DNA of 64,000 nucleotides from Spongilla lacustris (lineage: Eukaryota; Porifera; Demospongiae; Spongillida; Spongillidae): positions 6,370,275 through 6,434,274 of the forward strand of contig OX442417.1 of assembly GCA_949361645.1 (NCBI GenBank), given 5' to 3'. Positions 21,996 through 34,689 of this stretch are shown here, one piece after another. The notes beneath the pieces are model-generated. The model worked only from the letters and a program-made list of their open reading frames with translations, was not told where the DNA came from and did not search any database. The first letter of the stretch is position 1, and each line of letters begins with the position of its first letter. Both the position numbers and the translations under genes were made by a program.

Positions 21996-24900
21996 CACAC
22001 ACAAATGCATGTACAAAAATTGTAGGAACATTCTCAGGTGTGTTAAGACTGACTCCACTTAAAATATTAAATGGCTGCCAAAGGAAGCGTTTATTCAGAA
22101 CTTACCACAGGATTCATAATGACCACTATACTTTGGATTGATAACACTTAAAAAATTGTATAATCATATAATGTCATTTCTATGACGACGGTTATATGCG
22201 GCAAAATAATTGAGTTTAACATTACCATTAAAAACCCAGATGGTTAAAAAAAAATGGTATTCACAAGTTTCTGCAGTTCTTCTACTTCTAGAATAAACAC
22301 TATACTATGCAAATACCAGCATCAAATAGACAATATGACTCTTCTTAATGATATTTAACCACCCAGGTTTTACGAAAACGCAAAGAAACGCCCCCATATT
22401 TCGAAGCACGACTCAATAAACGACCACAGTTGCTATGACTAATATCAATGAATCAATTTGCAGAAACAAAGATTTGGTATAAAGAAAATAGCTACAAGAA
22501 GCATCCATACAGAAAAGCAGCCATCTTGTAATGTTTGAATTTGCAGATATTTCTAATTCCAACTATAGGTGTAGCCAGTCTTAACATACCCGAGCTGATC
22601 GATATCCTGCTATTTCTGATGCAATAACCCCTGGATGGTGTCCTAGATTTAGACATGTAACTACAATGTAGATTGTTCTTTACTTTAGAGCTTCTAAAAC
22701 TGATTTTTTTTGGGTGACATTTCACTTGTGAAACTTTTAATACGCTATCATCATGGGGTTAGGATTTTCCCATTCAGCTATCATTTACATGTACATGTTT
22801 AACATTGTAGTTATTAAATATAAAGAAATAATGATTATGGATAAATAAACTAACAATAGTTTGACAACTCCTGTATGTAATGCAGATAAGAGCTGAAATT
22901 TATTTTAAGGGTAGCCTGGGGACGAGGCTAAGGGTAGACCTTCTTTGTACCTAAATGTATGTGTGTTAAAATTCGTTCCTTAGGCATTGGAAAGATCTGT
23001 CCAGAATTGTGCATATTTTAAAGGTGTCTCACGGTTAGCACGATTTCAGACAAAAATTCCATTTAACAAGTGCTACATGTATCCAAATAATTATTTTGGC
23101 AGCTGTGCATCAGCATTTAAAAAGCTAAGATCAATATTTCACCCGTTTTTTTAACCTTTAATCCCCCCGATGCATAACGGGTTATGCAAATGCCTAACCA
23201 ATTCAGCATTTATGTACCACTTGTTTGGTTGATATTTTCTAATCATGCCTATATTCATTTGATAGCTAGATGCTTGCTAGGTCGGGTTTTCAACCTTTGT
23301 TCGTGATTACTTAAACCAATGCGGTGGTACAAAGTGTCAAAGTTCGAGTGGATAAAATGGCAAACTGGCAAACGGTGCCGAAGTAGATGGATGTATCGCA
23401 AAAAACTCCAAACAGCAAGGAAAGGTGGTAGAAGTGACTGGCGTTGGTCCCAAAGATGATAAAACATCAAATGGAGTGATGGCACACAAACAGAAGAGAT
23501 GGGGTAAGGGATAGCGATACCTGGTTCTGCAATGGCTAAGCGAGGGGGGAGGAAGCGAAAGAGATTAGCTCGATTAGATTCCATAGCTGAGGAGGTTGAT
23601 GAGAATGACGAGGGAAATCAGGAAGGAAAAAGAGAACAATACACGGCCTAACTGGTTAGGTTTAACGTGCAGGCCGTTCTCCGGGGGATTAAAGGTTAAG
23701 GATGCAACTGCTATGTACTGCTGTGTACTGCTATGCAAGTGCTATGACACACGCTAGCTTTTCACACTATCCATATATAGAACTTTACAATTAGAAATCG
23801 AGCAATACACAATGGTCACTCACCATTGCATCCGACTTTACAACAATCTCATTGGCAAGAACACCAAATGCCTTGGAAAAATGAAATTTGGATTGATAGA
23901 TACATGTACATGTATACATTATACAAACGTTTTATACACTGATATGTGTACATAGTGTACATGTAAGTCACATACACGTATATATTAAGTTGCACCCATT
24001 ATAGTTGCCTGTCACCTGTCCCTGGCAGCAAGTACACATGTACATGTACATGTACACATATGCACATGTAATGCTAGGAAATCTGAAGCTACATAGATAC
24101 ATGTACAGAACATGAATTCTAAACAGTAAATGTACAAACGGATTCTTGCCACACATGCTCAAAAACTAAAACATTATAAACCAAATGGTTTGAGCACACC
24201 TTACAATTAGAAACCATTACTTAAATCCCACATTAAGGCATGATGGAGAAATCAGTACGCCTTTCAGATGGCTCCTTACAGCAGCTGATAGGGTCTTGGG
24301 TTATATGGCTAAGGCTGGATTGCTTTAGTAATGCAATTGCTGCTCTGCCATACAGAGCCACAGCTGTGGCAGCTGTGGCATCAAGGCCACTAGCCACAAT
24401 TGATAGAATTCTCGGTGCATCAAATGAAATGGATCATTGTAGTAAATCCACACTCCAGTACACCTCATTACATGCCACACTCCAGCACACCTCATTACAT
24501 GCCACACTCACTTCGTCAATATTTTCTCCAGTTTTTGCGCTGACTTCCATATAGATCATCGAATAAAATTCAGCACACTGCAAATGATAAATACTAAGGT
24601 GAGGGTGCTAGTGCTAAGGTGAGGGTGCATGTGCTAAGGTGAGGGTGCATGTGCTAAGGTGAGGGTGCATGTGCTAAGGTGAGGGTATGTGTGCTAAGGT
24701 GAGCATACATGTGCTAAGGTAAGGGTACATGTGCTAAGGTGAGGGTACATGTGCTAAGGTGAGGGTACATGTGCTAAGGTGAGGGTACATGTGCTAAGGG
24801 TACATGTCGTTGAAGACAAGTGCACGACATTGCTTATTACGTATGCACAAAGTACACAGTTAACCATAGATCGACCGCTGTTAACTACGGTTAACAAATT

Positions 24901-27689
24901 GTTAACTATAGTTAACAATTTTATGAAAACTGCTTTACACTGTACCATAGCAACCGTAATGAACAGCAGCGTGAAAAAATGGTTTCTGTGCTCAGTACAC
25001 ATCATAGATTAAGCGCAAAGTATTTATTTGAGGTCTGTTAAAGCCAAATTTTCCTCATGGATGGAAATAGTGTAAGCGTTCATGGTTTCGATGGATGCAC
25101 AAAAACGGATGTTAACTTAAACTAACTTCCTTGTTTTACTGACGAAAACTGGTAGAATACGAATGATAAAACCACTTGCGGTTGATGTACACCCCTACTG
25201 CTGATTGGAAGGACAATGGCGCCTATAGTGAAAAGTGGCACTGTATTGGCACACAAAGTCGTAGCTAGGGATGCGCGTCGCTTCTGTATAGTCGGGTGAC
25301 CTATACCGTGCTTGGTCATACCTGACCAAAAGCGGTAGTAGGGGCCACCCGACTACCGATTCTGCACGTTATGGGATAAATTCGAAGACAAAACGTGTAA
25401 GTGGAAATATAACTGGCAGTAATGGCAGAGGTCATTCTCGAAAATGGGCCCTGTAAGTAAAGAGTTTTCATCACGTTCGCTGGAGGAGGTTTCGGTACAT
25501 ACTACTAGTATTGGAATCGCATCTGCTGCGTGTGAATGATGAGGCTGGCAGCAATTCTGTGGACGAGGAGGTTGCAAATGAAGTTGCCGTTGCAATTGCA
25601 TACTTCATAATGAGATTCATTCTCTTTCATACTTAGCGCTGTTAACCTGGGTAAACAGGGCTAAGTGTTAACTACGTACAACACCCAAGTTAACACATCA
25701 CGGTCGATCTATGGTTAAGTAAGCAGATATAACTGTCTAAAGTTGTGCATAAGCACATATACATGTACACGTATGTACATGTATGTACATGTACACTTAT
25801 ACACGTACATGTACTATTCATAAATTGTTTAATAATAACTTAAACAAAACTTGTAGCAATAGTAGGGTGCATTTACTGCTGTATAATACGTTAATAAATA
25901 TGTACAACTGTGTACGTTATTATCAACATTATATACCACAATCAACTACTATTATCTAATTCAGAAATGCAGGTCAGTGTTTTTACATATTCAAACCGCA
26001 TCACTTGGTAATTGTACATGTACATGTACTTTACAAACTGATTAAAGACAACGCGCACACAGCAGTTGATGTTCTCGGCCTTGTCAAACAGTACAAAGCA
26101 CGCACAAGTGTACAATATGTGTGTGTGTGGGGGGGGGGCTAGGGGGAGGAGCTACAGGTTGTACCTGTTGGCCATCCTCCCTTGTGACGGTCCGTTCAGT
26201 GGAGATGTCATTCTTGTTGCCCATCAGCATCAGCATAACATGCTCTGAAGCATTCTGAAAATACAAAGATGCGGTGCACACATTCCCCCATGCAGGCAAC
26301 AGCTAGCTGGTGCTGTATACATGTACCCTAAATACTTATATTGTAATTAGAGAAATTTGGGTGGTAAGATTTGAATCAGATTTATTTTCAGATTCTGCAT
26401 AAAAATAATGATAATAATGTGAAGAGTTTTGCTCAGTTGGCATCACTCACCTGCTCCAAGCCAAAGTCTGTCGTCATTCATGACCTGTATGGCAGACTTA
26501 ACACCTGCCTTGTAAAATCAGTGGCATCGGCCATCCTTAGTAGGATCGAGCCCCTTTGAACTGTTTTTGTGTTACATGCTTGCTATATTATGTATCAATA
26601 ATATTATATGTATAATAGAAAATTAAAAAAATAAAATACTAATAACTTAAATGCGTTCAAGTCAGTAGCCTTCCAGGCAGATGCTCTGGATGGAAGTGGA
26701 TGGAGGACAATGGACACTTCTAATAATGTTGAGTAATAAATTATATTCAGATTTTCAGATGATTTTGGGCACATCAGAAAATATTTTGCAGGAGGTGTGG
26801 CAGGTGGGGGGAGGTGGTGGTGGGGTGGCAAGTGGGGGGAGGGGGTGGCAGGACGTGGCTGAAAATTAAAATTAATGATGGAAATACATGTAGAGAGCCG
26901 TTTGTCCCCTACATCAATAATAGTACATGTAAGTATATATGCCTACTATTGATGTTCATACACGCACAGTCTATGATGTGCGTACTACGGATGTGCATAC
27001 ATATGTGCCTACTACTGATGCACATACACACGTACAGCACCCATGCTCACACCTTTTGCACTTGTGAGACCCATCCTGGAATGTCATCGAACGATTTTCT
27101 GTCCGTGACATCAAACACAAATGCAATGCCCTGCATGTGGATGAATGAACGTGCTCGTTACGTTTTTCTGACCCAACGCTCTGTTACCATGGCTCCTCTG
27201 TAGTACGCAGTTGTGATGGAGTTAAACCTTTCCTGTCCAGCCGGATCCCTATAAGGAAGGCAACAGCATATCCAACAAAGGGGAGGGGGGGGGGGGGGGG
27301 GGGGGGGTCGACCGAAAAGTTACCAAATTTGAAGCTTGACACTCGCGCCGTTTTCAACTGTAATGGTTTTCATTTTACAATCTATTCCTACGGGGGAAGC
27401 CATATTTAAAGGACATCAAAACAACAGTAACAGCAGCACTCGCTCGGGATATTCTTGATTATGTTGTCCGCCTATTGCGTCCATGCACAGTTTCCACCTG
27501 TCCCGCCAACCATTTCAACCTCCCATCCACCAACCTTCACACTACGCACCACTAACCGAGAGTTGAAGTGCCCTCAGGACCGAACAAGCCACTCGCGAAT
27601 CTGTACACGATGCGAGTTTTTCCGACTCCCGTGTTGCCCACCATTACCACCTTCACCACTCGCTTGGAGATATTTCCGGTACCACTCAT
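21586..27689 (-). CDS. Rab-family small GTPase, CGC prenylation motif (Rab gene A)
   Basis: Eight exons in phase, 207 aa: 27689-27557, 27387-27324, 27248-27188, 27130-27053, 26254-26165, 24577-24512, 23871-23824, 21669-21586. Rabs are vesicle-traffic GTPases bound to membranes by C-terminal geranylgeranyl groups. Motifs: P-loop GNTGVGKT (18-25), STLG switch I, KLQIW then DPAGQERF (the usual T of DTAGQ is P; D and G are kept), AYYRGA, guanine-specifying NKND, ETSAK-type EVSAK, and C-terminal KGCGC. Length and C-terminus are normal, so it looks functional. The subfamily is not assignable by eye. The last exon uses the acceptor TTCTAG at 21670; the CAG seven bases further in (next to 21662) would shift the frame. 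Retrotransposon tail fragments lie in the intron at 26421 and upstream at 27857. Confidence 0.85.
21917..21992. repeat. (CA)n microsatellite
   Basis: A CA run of about 75 bp with one TATA interruption, in intron 7 of Rab gene A. Confidence 0.9.
24593..24810. repeat. 20-bp minisatellite (GCTAAGGTGAGGGTGCATGT)
   Basis: About 11 direct copies in intron 6 of Rab gene A, with T/A variants. Confidence 0.9.
26421..26559 (+). pseudogene. Retrotransposon C-terminal fragment (in Rab gene A intron)
   Basis: The plus strand reads SFAQLASLTCSKPKSVVIHD then LYGRLNTCLVKSVASAILSR. It aligns by eye with the end of the retroelement domain at 52836-53138 (SQLASRLATRQNCPKSASVT..LYQRLSMTLVRANVRALLSR). Antisense to the host gene and without upstream domains. 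Confidence 0.75.
27283..27307. repeat. G-run
   Basis: About 25 bases, nearly all G, in the intron between exons 2 and 3 of Rab gene A. Confidence 0.85.
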
Positions 27690-27856
27690 TTTCCGAACGC
27701 GTGATGGTCACTCACAAAGTTGGTCAGTTCCCACCAGCGACTCACCTACGGCTCTACAACTTATAGTAACATAAAGGACATCGATTATTATGAATTAGCG
27801 ATTTAATTTGGATGTAATTTTTAAAAATAAAATAACCAGCTGCCTTTGATATTTCA

Positions 27857-28198
27857 GTGACATCACCGCTAAATCCTAAAGTTTTATCAGTAGCGGGATT
27901 GTCAGCTGGGGCAGCTGCGTTGTCCACTGAAGGGCGCAAACACATGGAAAATGACCCCAAATGCAATGCCTTGGGGTGGTGTTGTATACCTCTGGTTGCA
28001 GAGTCGTATGGTGCTTGGGGAAAAGAAGCCATAGATTCATTTAAAATGCTTGCCTCCCGTCTTGCCATAACATCGGGCAAAACAAAATCAGCTGTACTGT
28101 CTGAGCTGTACAGTAGGCTCAATCTGCATTTGGTGAGAGCGAATGCAACAGCGATCCTCTCCAGCACGGCTGTTTCAAGCTGGACATTAGTTTGTTAA
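27857..28198 (+). pseudogene. Retrotransposon C-terminal domain fragment
   Basis: An open stretch (SVAGLSAGAAALSTEGRKHM, then CNALGWCCIPLVAESYGAWG, then LYSRLNLHLVRANATAILSS). This is the same domain as 52836-53138 and 48960-49203. It is 5'-truncated, ends at the family's usual stop, and lies 170 bp upstream of Rab gene A's start in the region between the two divergent Rab genes. Confidence 0.8.
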
Positions 28199-28779
28199 TT
28201 AGAACACATTCGAACATTACGGTATTTTGGTGTTTGGGATCCTGAAGGAGCTAATTATTTTGTGGTTTACGTTACAAGGCTCTTTTTGCCACTACAAATT
28301 CAATACACACAACCATTATAATTTTCAGCTGTTCCACAACCAATTTCGTACTTAACAAGAATAGTACGCACAGTCAAAGTAAGTTCTCTTTTGCCCTATA
28401 ATTGCCGCGCATGTGGCTACTGAAGGGACACCTCTTATTGTTTTTATTAAGTGCTCAAGCGGCAACCGATTTTTCTCGAAACGCCCCAAGCAGATGGTTT
28501 TAAAACCTACTCCTACTCAAAGAGCAATTATTGTACATCACCTTTGCGTTTAGTGCATGCTGGGGCTTATTTTTTGGTGAAAGAACAACACGGTTAGACG
28601 GGACCATGTAACTAATGAATAATGCACGTGCGCCACACCCATATGTATAAATTTCATACACGATGACAATGGGAAACGCGTAATTTCATGTCTAGAAGTT
28701 CTGTCAGCAGGGCCGGTGAGAGCTGTAGTGAGGCCCGGGGTAACATATCATTTGGGGCCCTGAAAATATGAGCGAGGGT

Positions 28780-28811
<32 letters not shown>

Positions 28812-29849
28812 CCCCTTGAGATTGGCCAAATACGATCCAGTTTTTATACATCCGTACATAGTACATGTACGTTTAAACTGCATACCACTGTTTAGCCATA
28901 AAACAATACAATTTTGGACCCTATTATACCTTGGGGACCGGGGTAGGTAACCACGCTTACCCGTATACAATCATGAATGCAGGCTTAAATTTGGGCTGAT
29001 GTGGGAACAGCTACAGAGCACACAACCATTTCAATCAGTTGTTATGAGTTGTACAGGACATATGGCAGTAGTATGGCTAACAAAGTACAGAGACATTGTG
29101 CAAGAGCACTACAGTTGGGCGTAGCCCCGACTAGAACACTACTTGAGTGTGTTTTGTACCAGACTGAAGTCTAAGGGGCCAGAAAAGCTAAGCCGAAAAC
29201 AAAGAGGCAAATAATAGTGTGTGATTTTTGTTTTCCACGTATACTAGTATGTGTGTTTCGCACATGTGCATTATGAGAGGACCACTCGCTACGTAAAAAA
29301 TCTGCCATATTCAAAGCGTTAGCACGACGCGCAGAAAATAAGCCCCGTTACACGCTAAACAGAACCAAATACAGCCGTCTATTGAGTACACGTTTCTAAA
29401 AGAATTTTTCCAGTTGGCTTGGCGGGTTTCTCAGAAAAGCCTATTGACACGAACAACTCAAAATAAAGCGCATGTAGTCTCGGCCCTCTCTTCTCGCGTA
29501 TGTAAATACAACAAAGACAAAACTTATACTGTTTTAGTCCTCGAAGGACGCCTGACCGAAATATCAACTCACAGCGAGCGTGCATTGTACGGATAAAGAA
29601 GGATAAGCCACTGTCCTGTGCCATGCGGTAATGAGGGTTTGGTTGCCTGTCTCTATGTCGGGAATGGGGACGAGACCTATTGTCCAACTTTTCAGAAACA
29701 GCCGTGCCAGGTGGCTCCCATCTTAAAGTTTAATTAACTGTAGTGTGATTTAAGTGTTGTGTTTATTACATATTCTGTCAATAATAAAATACATTGTACA
29801 ATATCATCACGTGACTGTGCTCAATGATTATAGCTAGCGTTAACTTACG
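28199..29849. other. Intergenic region between divergent Rab genes
   Basis: No exon seen. It contains a G-run (about 28780-28808) and a partial TAGTTGGGCGTAGCCCGAC-like MITE end near 29113. Promoters of Rab gene A (minus) and Rab gene B (plus) should lie between 27690 and 29849, but I recognise no core element. Confidence 0.5.
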
Positions 29850-32800
29850 ATGGAAACGGATCCCGACATTTTGATAAAGGTCGTACTGGTAGGGGACTTT
29901 GACGTGGGGAAAACTTGCCTGCTAAACCAGTTTACGGAGCGTAAATTTTCTAGCCTGTATTCTTCAACAATAGGTTTGTATTTTGTATTATATTATAACT
30001 TGTATCGGTGCACGTTTTAATGGGCTTATCAACGGCGTATCCATGCATGCATGCCTATCCGTGCGCGAAGTTTGATGTGTGTATCGCGCTTTGATGCATC
30101 GATGCAACTGCTATTTATTGAGGGGGAGGCAGTATAGAGCCAAATTATACCTACGCACACGATAGATTACACAAAGCAGGCGGGTTTCTCGTGGGAGTTT
30201 TTATAGCGTAATTATTTGCAAGCATGTCCCCTTGCCAAGTACATTGCGCATTACGCATGGGTTGCATTCGTATTGCATTTGCACACGCAAAAGAATGCAA
30301 ATTCACTGCATACGTAAGGTTTCCTCATGCACTTTTAATTACAGGTACAGATATTAAGATACGCACGTTAAATATTGACGGGAAGGCAGTAAAACTCCAG
30401 ATTTGGTAAGGTACAATGCGATAGAGCCTAGCTCGTATTACATCCAATATACCTACTGCGGTAAGGGATACTGCAGGTCAGGAACGGTTCAAGACCCTAA
30501 CGAGGACTTACTACAGACAGGCTAAGGTTCGTCAGTGTTATTTAGCTCCATTGTATTTAGATCGTTCAATGCATGCATGATGGAGATTATAGTATGTATT
30601 CATTATCACTGCTCAGTAATATTTAGTTATGCTTCGTTCAATCTTTGCATCATAACAATACCTTCATGAACCATTATGCATATATATAAAAAATTACATT
30701 CAGTGCAGGAAGACTTTTTTTGTACTTGGTTGATTGTGTTAAATGTGTGTAGATTCATCATATACCTATGTGTGTTAAATGTGTGTAGATTCATCACATA
30801 CTTATGTGTGTTAAATGTTTGTAGATTCATCATATACCTGTGTGTGTTAAATGTCATCATATACCTGTGTGTGTTAAATGTGTGTAGATTCATCATATAC
30901 CTATGTGTGTTAAATGTGTGTAGATTCATCATATACCTATGTGTGTTAAATGTGTGTAGATTCATCACATACTTATGTGTGTTAAATGTTTGTAGATTCA
31001 TCACATACTTATGTGTGTTAAATGTTTGTAGATTCATCACATACTTATGTGTGTTAAATGTGTGTAGATTCATCACATACCTATGTGTGTTAAATGTGTG
31101 TAGATTCATCACATACTTATGTGTGTTAAATGTTTGTAGATTCATCACATACCTATGTGTGTTAAATGTGTGTAGATTCATCACATACCTATGTGTGTTA
31201 AATGTGTGTAGATTCATCACATACCTATGTGTGTTAAATGTGTGTAGATTCATCACATACCTATGTGTGTTAAATGTGTGTAGATTCATCACATACTTAT
31301 GTGTGTTAAATGTTTGTAGATTCATCACATACTTATGTGTGTTAAATGTGTGTAGATTCATCACATACCTATGTGTGTTAAATGTGTTTAGATTCATCAT
31401 CATACATCTGTTAAAATGTGGCAAAGAAAAATAATTCTAGTAATGATACTAAACATGTGATGTATGTATGGAAGCACTGACACAACCATTGATTTTGCTT
31501 TTTTTTCATTTCATGAGAACTGACTGATTATAAGGGCACACACTTAGGCTACTAAATTAGCATGAGTTCATGATTACTCCAGTTCTTTCCAATGCATTAG
31601 GCAGCAATGCTAGTTTATTCTGTGACCAACGATAAATCATTCGAGGACGTTCGTGATTGGATATCTGATATCAATGAGGTGACCGTTGTGAGCTCTGGAG
31701 GCAAATTCGATTTTGTTTACACATGTGTTATTTATCCCCTCCATGTCAGTCAGATTGCAGGCCACAATGTGGTAAAAATAATTGTTGGTAATAAAACTGA
31801 CACAGCAGCTGATATGCGTGCAGTAAGCTATGAACGAGGAAGAAAGGTGTGCTCCATACATGTGTACATGCATTTCATACAAGAGCAATACCTTTTTATG
31901 TAACTGTAGTACAGATTCATTGGTATTGATACACAAATTAATCAGATCAGTATTTAAAAGTTGATTCAAGTGCCACAGACTGCCACCTCCATGTCAAGTT
32001 ATTGAATAGTGTAGCTACATGTACCTGCTTTGTTGAGTCTGTGTGAGCACAAGTATTAGTTAGCATTGACAACACTTGACATCTTGTCTTTACACCACAT
32101 CTTTACACCACACTTTTATACCACACCACTGCACCACACCTTTTTACACCATACCTTTACACCACACCTTTACACCACACCTTTACACCACACCTTTACA
32201 CCACACCTTTTTACACCATACCTTTACACCACACCTTTACACCACACCTTTACACCACACCTTTACACCACTATCTTTACACCACAACTTTACACCACAT
32301 CTTTACACCACACCTTTACACCACACCTTTACACCACACCTTTACACCACATCTTTACACCACATCTTTACACCACACCTTTACACCACATCTTTACACC
32401 ACACCTTTACACCACTATCTTTACACCACACCTTTACACCACACCTTTACACCACATCTTTACACCACACCTTTACACCACACCTTTACACCACACCTTT
32501 ACACCACACCTTTACACCACACCTTTACACCACACCTTTACACCACACCTTTACACCACACCTTTACACCACATCTTTACACCACACCTTTACACCACAT
32601 CTTTACACCACACCTTTACACCACACCTTTACACCACACCTTTACACCACACCTTTACACCACACCTTTACACCACCAGCTTGGTATTGAGCATGGCTGC
32701 GATTTCATCGAAGCCAGTGCAATGACAGGGCTGAATGTTGAACAGGTGAGCCCCTCCCCTCAGGCCAGCACACTCTCACTTGCACGTTTATCAACTGCTT

Positions 32801-33371
32801 TCTTTATCACCCGTGTTTATATACACATGTAGGCATTCACAACACTTGCAAGAAACTACATCACATCAAAGGTAAGATACAAACATTGCTACTGTGTACA
32901 CACAAATACATACACACACATGCACGCATACATACACATACATGCACACACACATGCACATACACATACACACACACATGCACACACACATGCACGCGTA
33001 CATACACACACACATGCACACACACATGCACATACACACATGCACACACACATACACACACATGCATGCATACATGCACCACACACATGCACACATGTAC
33101 ACACACACATGCATGCATACATGCACCACACACATGCACACATGTACACACACATGCACACATACATGCACATACACACATGCACACACACATGCACACA
33201 CACTACACACACACATGCACGCATACATGCACACATACACGCACATGCAAACGCAAGAGGCTACTTGGCACTGATGAAGATAATGAAAAGACCCCTGTAC
33301 TAAAGAATCCCACACTTAAAAGAACTCGTGATGGTAAAACATCGACCAGAAACAAGAGAACATGTTGCTGA
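29850..33371 (+). CDS. Divergent Rab-family small GTPase, CC prenylation motif (Rab gene B)
   Basis: Eight exons in phase, 211 aa: 29850-29973, 30345-30405, 30466-30526, 31601-31678, 31754-31846, 32680-32745, 32833-32871, 33258-33371. Motifs: P-loop GDFDVGKT (15-22), SSTIG switch I, KLQIW/DTAGQERF, TYYRQA, NKTD, EASAM (the usual K of SAK is M), and a basic tail ending TCC. The P-loop is unusual: the standard Rab GDSGVGKT has become G-D-F-D, placing Asp18 at the position of Ras Gly13. That could change nucleotide affinity or GAP response. The reading frame is otherwise intact. Introns 3, 5 and 7 are filled by minisatellites, two of which end at the splice acceptor. AATAAA follows at 33463. Confidence 0.85.
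30735..31402. repeat. 36-bp minisatellite, about 18 copies, Rab gene B intron 3
   Basis: Unit TGTGTGTTAAATGTGTGTAG plus ATTCATCACATACCTA. Because 36 is divisible by 3, both strands carry long artificial ORFs (12-residue period). One unit is internally deleted near 30850. Confidence 0.95.
32087..32678. repeat. 13-bp minisatellite (CTTTACACCACAC), about 45 copies
   Basis: Near-perfect array filling most of intron 5 of Rab gene B and running to within one base of exon 6. The last unit is modified to TTTACACCACCAG and supplies the 3' splice site at 32679. Confidence 0.95.
32897..33250. repeat. CA-rich array (ACACACATGCAC), Rab gene B intron 7
   Basis: Degenerate 6-12 bp repeats of CACACATGCA type giving open but meaningless CMCV/HTHT frames on both strands. 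The array ends a few bases before exon 8. Confidence 0.95.
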
Positions 33372-33462
33372 AGATGATTTTGTTGCACTTTTTGTTAAGA
33401 TCAAAATGTTGAGGTGGTACACAGCTCATACCACCCAAACGTACTGGTCCACGCAATGTTGT

Positions 33463-33468
33463 AATAAA
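33463..33468 (+). terminator. Polyadenylation signal AATAAA of Rab gene B
   Basis: AATAAA 92 bases after the stop codon at 33369-33371. Confidence 0.6.
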
Positions 33469-33596
33469 TGTATGTACATGCATCATTCGGAACTGATTCA
33501 TCTATTGGGAAATGAAGTGGAGTGTGTTATTTGGTAATGCTACACCGCTCTTGAGGTAAATTTTATGGTTCACGTGCCCTACCGGTACATGAAACG

Positions 33597-33667
33597 AATG
33601 TTTATCAATATATGCGGCCGCAGTACATTCTATGAATGTACTGCGGCCGCATATATTGATAAACATT
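33597..33667. repeat. 71-bp perfect palindrome with NotI cores
   Basis: Two 34-base arms (starting AATGTTTATCAATATATGCG) are perfect inverses separated by TAT. Each contains GCGGCCGC. It could be a minimal foldback element or a cruciform-forming site. No target duplication is obvious. Confidence 0.95.
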
Positions 33668-34130
33668 ATATATTCAGGTATTTTCGCATGTGGGCCCCTT
33701 CAATGGCTTCAATATTTTAAACGAGCAATAAATGCACGCATTATTGCTTACGCCATACAAAATCACCTTGGGAATCACATTGATCCTTTAGGGACATGAC
33801 CATACCCTCATGTTGAGTGTATAATATACCCTCAATATACATGGTACTCCATCCAGATTGTTTCTGCTACTATGTACGGTTTGTGTTTTGCTTTCACGAT
33901 TGATGCATAGCAACTGATCTACACCACCAGGCAAGTCAAATACTATAATGCATATTTGAAACATTCATCTCCGCAAGCATATACATGATTGTATCAGATA
34001 AGTGTATTTGTAGCATACTAGCAAAACATATTTGCTTGCTAAGATCGATGTTTCAAATATGTGTTTTGATATGATACAATTACCATTTATGATACAAATG
34101 TACAAATGCCTGGGTGTTTATATATAACTA

Positions 34131-34662
34131 GTCTCGTACCCAGACCACAAACCATATTATATAGTAGCAGAAACAATCTGGTGGTTTAGAAAATAACTGA
34201 CCATGCAGGTTTATACATATGTATATAACCCAAATCACCACCGTCTCCGGCATATGACGCCTAAAGCTGTCGATGCACATGGCAATTAAAGAAATTGTGG
34301 ATCGGCCAGTCAGGATATCTGATCATTATGTGATATCCCCCAAAATGACATCAAATGGCTGTGTGCTTGTCTAGTCTCGTACCCAGACCACAGCAGCAGA
34401 TGAATTACATCACAGCTATATACTACCCAGACCCCACATGTCACAGCTGCGGATGGATTATAATGTAGGCATTAATATTTTTACATCAGATTCATGCACC
34501 CCTTATGATGTAATCTATAGCTATATCCTCTGCAGTGACGTTTAGGAAACTATACCTTTTGAAGATGCGTTAGTCTCGTACCCAGACCCAAATATCTCAC
34601 CACTTTGGTGATGTCCTCCATCCTCAGCGGTGAGGTATTTGGGTCTGGGGACGTGTGAGCAT
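34131..34662. mobile_element. Cluster of TAGTCTCGTACCCAGACC-type MITE ends
   Basis: AGTCTCGTACCCAGACC begins near 34132, 34373 and 34570, in the same orientation. The last one (34570-34650) has its inverse end (GTATTTGGGTCTGGGGACG) and forms a short foldback. The second shares the CAGCAGCAG(A/G)TGAATTACAT inner arm with the element at 5569. These look like fragments of several insertions. Confidence 0.65.
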
Positions 34663-34689
34663 ATAGCCAGTTATAGTTACCTTCATGCA

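Noticed and set aside
22492..23584. Minus-strand ORFs of 77 and 109 aa as additional Rab gene A exons
   Set aside because: They lie in intron 7, show no GTPase motif and are not needed for phase between 23824 and 21669.
26040..26100. Extra exon of Rab gene A between the NKND and SAK exons
   Set aside because: The minus strand reads ENINCCVRVVF, which does not fit Rab, and exons 5 and 6 already join in phase.
30627..31434. Two 250-265 aa ORFs with a 12-residue period
   Set aside because: A 36-bp intron minisatellite without stops; no start context or domain, and it lies between Rab gene B exons 3 and 4.
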